From Methylobacterium brachiatum (GTDB taxonomy: Bacteria > Pseudomonadota > Alphaproteobacteria > Rhizobiales > Beijerinckiaceae): 64,000 nucleotides of DNA. The first letter of the stretch is position 1. Every line of letters begins with the position of its first letter. The notes beneath the pieces are model-generated. The model was not told the DNA's origin. It ran no database searches and was given only the letters and a program-made list of their open reading frames with translations. The stretch covers positions 186,001 to 250,000 of the forward strand of contig NZ_JAJALK010000006.1 in the NCBI RefSeq assembly GCF_020523825.1, given 5' to 3'. Positions 62,712-64,000 of the stretch are shown piece by piece. A program made the position numbers and the translations under genes.

Positions 62712-63884
62712 ATGACCAATCCGGTCCAGACCCTGACCAAGTCGGTCACCGTCAACGACAACCCGTTCATGAAACCGGTGGAGTGGCTGAGTCTGCTCCT
62801 GCTGGCCGGGGTGATCCTGGTGGTCCTGCCGCTGGCCCTCGACGGGTTCCGCCTCAACCTCGTCGGCAAGTACCTGACCTACGCCTTCGTGGCCCTCGGG
62901 CTGGTGATCTGCTGGGGCTATGCCGGTATTTTGTCCTTAGGCCAGGGAGTGTTCTTCGGGCTCGGCGGCTATTGCATGGCGATGTACTTGAAGCTCGAAG
63001 CTTCGAGTGTCGAAAATACAAAAATTCAGTCGACTCCGGGCATCCCGGACTTCATGGACTGGAACCAGATCACCACCCTCCCCTGGTTCTGGCAGCCGTT
63101 CAAGAGCCTGCCGCTGACCCTGATCCTGGTGGTGGCAGTCCCGGTCCTGTTCGCGCTGATCATCTCCTACGCGATGTTCAAGCGCCGGGTCGGCGGCACC
63201 TATTTCGCGATCATCACCCAGGCGATCGCCGCGATCCTGACGATCCTGATCGTCGGCCAGCAGGGCTATACCGGCGGCATCAACGGCATCACGGATCTGC
63301 GCACCCTCCACGGCTGGGATATCCGCACCGACCACGCCAAGGTGATCCTGTACTTCGTCAACGGCGGCCTGCTCATCGCCTGCATCCTGGCGGCGCAATA
63401 CGTGAAGAAGTCGAAGCTCGGCCGGATCCTGGTCGCCATGCGCGACAAGGAGGACCGGGTCCGGTTCTCGGGCTACTCGGTGGCCGGCTTCAAGGTCTTC
63501 GCCTTCTGCCTGGCGGCCGGTTTCGCGGCGATCGGCGGGGCGATGTTCACCCTCCAGGTCGGGTTCATGTCCCCGTCCTTCGTGGGCATCGTGCCCTCGA
63601 TCGAGATGGTGATCTACGCCGCCGTCGGCGGGCGCCTGTCCCTGTTCGGCGCGGTCTGGGGCACGCTCTTGGTCAACTGGGCCAAGACCAGCTTCTCCGA
63701 GAGCTTTCCCGATCTCTGGCTGTTCGGCCTCGGCGCCCTGTTCATCGCGGTGGTGCTCGCCTTCCCGAACGGTCTCGCCGGCATCTGGCGCGAGCAGATC
63801 GAGCCCCGCCTGACCCGCCGGGTGAAGGGCCTGCGCGCGCCCCCGTCCGCCATCGCCCCGCCCCACAGCGCCCCGGCCGAGTGA
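62712..63884 (+). CDS. urtC: Urea ABC transporter permease UrtC
   Basis: A 390-residue LivM/UrtC-type permease (GYAGILSLGQGVFFGLGGYCMAMYL, RRVGGTYFAIITQAIAAILTIL, NGITDLRTLHGWDIRTD). It starts 10 bp after urtB and ends 7 bp before urtD. Confidence 0.93.
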   Translation: MTNPVQTLTKSVTVNDNPFMKPVEWLSLLLLAGVILVVLPLALDGFRLNLVGKYLTYAFVALGLVICWGYAGILSLGQGVFFGLGGYCMAMYLKLEASSVENTKIQSTPGIPDFMDWNQITTLPWFWQPFKSLPLTLILVVAVPVLFALIISYAMFKRRVGGTYFAIITQAIAAILTILIVGQQGYTGGINGITDLRTLHGWDIRTDHAKVILYFVNGGLLIACILAAQYVKKSKLGRILVAMRDKEDRVRFSGYSVAGFKVFAFCLAAGFAAIGGAMFTLQVGFMSPSFVGIVPSIEMVIYAAVGGRLSLFGAVWGTLLVNWAKTSFSESFPDLWLFGLGALFIAVVLAFPNGLAGIWREQIEPRLTRRVKGLRAPPSAIAPPHSAPAE

Positions 63885-63891
63885 GGATGTC

Positions 63892-64000
63892 ATGAACGCC
63901 GCGATCCTCTCCTCCCCCGTGGTCGGCGCCGAGGCGGCTCCGCCCGACTACCTCCTCGCCGTCGAGGCGCTGACCGTCTCGTTCGACGGCTTCAAGGCGG
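63892..64000 (+). CDS. urtD: Urea ABC transporter ATPase UrtD (cut by the window end)
   Basis: Only 36 codons are inside the window (MNAAILSSPVVGAEAA..., then LAVEALTVSFDGFKA). The position after urtC and the LxVSFDGFKA opening of the ATPase domain identify it. GAGGATGTC precedes the ATG. Confidence 0.85.
   Translation, partial: MNAAILSSPVVGAEAAPPDYLLAVEALTVSFDGFKA

Overview
The window is GC-rich (roughly 70% by eye), densely coded DNA from an alphaproteobacterium, most likely Methylobacterium or a close relative in the Rhizobiales. This rests on a FliX-type flagellar regulator, a low-cysteine DksA, a PF02530-type porin N-terminus, a DUF6894-like protein, an urtABCD urea transporter and the overall codon style. 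The genus is inference. I saw no rRNA, tRNA, CRISPR array, insertion sequence or prophage. It reads as ordinary chromosome with several accessory genes.

Layout. 1-5.7 kb: the end of an OmpA-family protein with 34-residue proline-rich repeats; a divergent MFS exporter/TetR pair sharing two matching 22-bp palindromes; a second YnfM-like MFS exporter; a methyltransferase. 6-11 kb: a DUF21/CBS membrane protein, gltX, a DadA-like oxidase, and a collagen-like lipoprotein translationally coupled to a small secreted protein. 11.2-14.8 kb: a TadE-TadE-TadG pilus set and dksA. 15-18.3 kb: an AlgI-type O-acyltransferase with its partner, and a Phd/PIN toxin-antitoxin pair. 18.3-21.2 kb: yegD and a HerA-like ATPase. 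21.3-29.7 kb: a flagellar cluster (fliX, flgI, flgJ, a FlgN-like gene, flgL, flgK, flgE) with two sigma-54 promoters, each with an upstream CGGCAG-N3-CTGCCG palindrome. 30-31 kb: a BLUF photoreceptor followed by a lone receiver. 31-42.4 kb: prfC, a DUF1800/DUF1501 export pair, threonine aldolase, rpsU, a receiver, a glutamine amidotransferase, an aldehyde dehydrogenase, slyX and a diguanylate cyclase. 42.8-46.9 kb: a 1360-residue single-module NRPS with the architecture of epsilon-poly-lysine synthetase. 47-55.6 kb: histidine phosphatase, PPK2, an AAA ATPase, fabI, a DnaJ-type chaperone, a glyoxalase-fold protein, a Crp-family regulator, a lipoprotein lysozyme and small genes.

55.7-64 kb is the most unusual part. 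A hybrid histidine kinase has as its input module an entire NCS1 (CodB-like) permease followed by an eight-cysteine cluster. It overlaps a LuxR-type response regulator by 8 bp and lies divergent to urtABCD, which carries a possible sigma-54 promoter. The simplest reading is a transporter-fused two-component system that senses a nitrogenous compound and controls urea uptake. A 123-bp nested palindromic repeat separates urtA from urtB and may reduce expression of the membrane genes relative to the binding protein.

The genome also carries at least two families of short palindromic dispersed repeats that have copies in this window.
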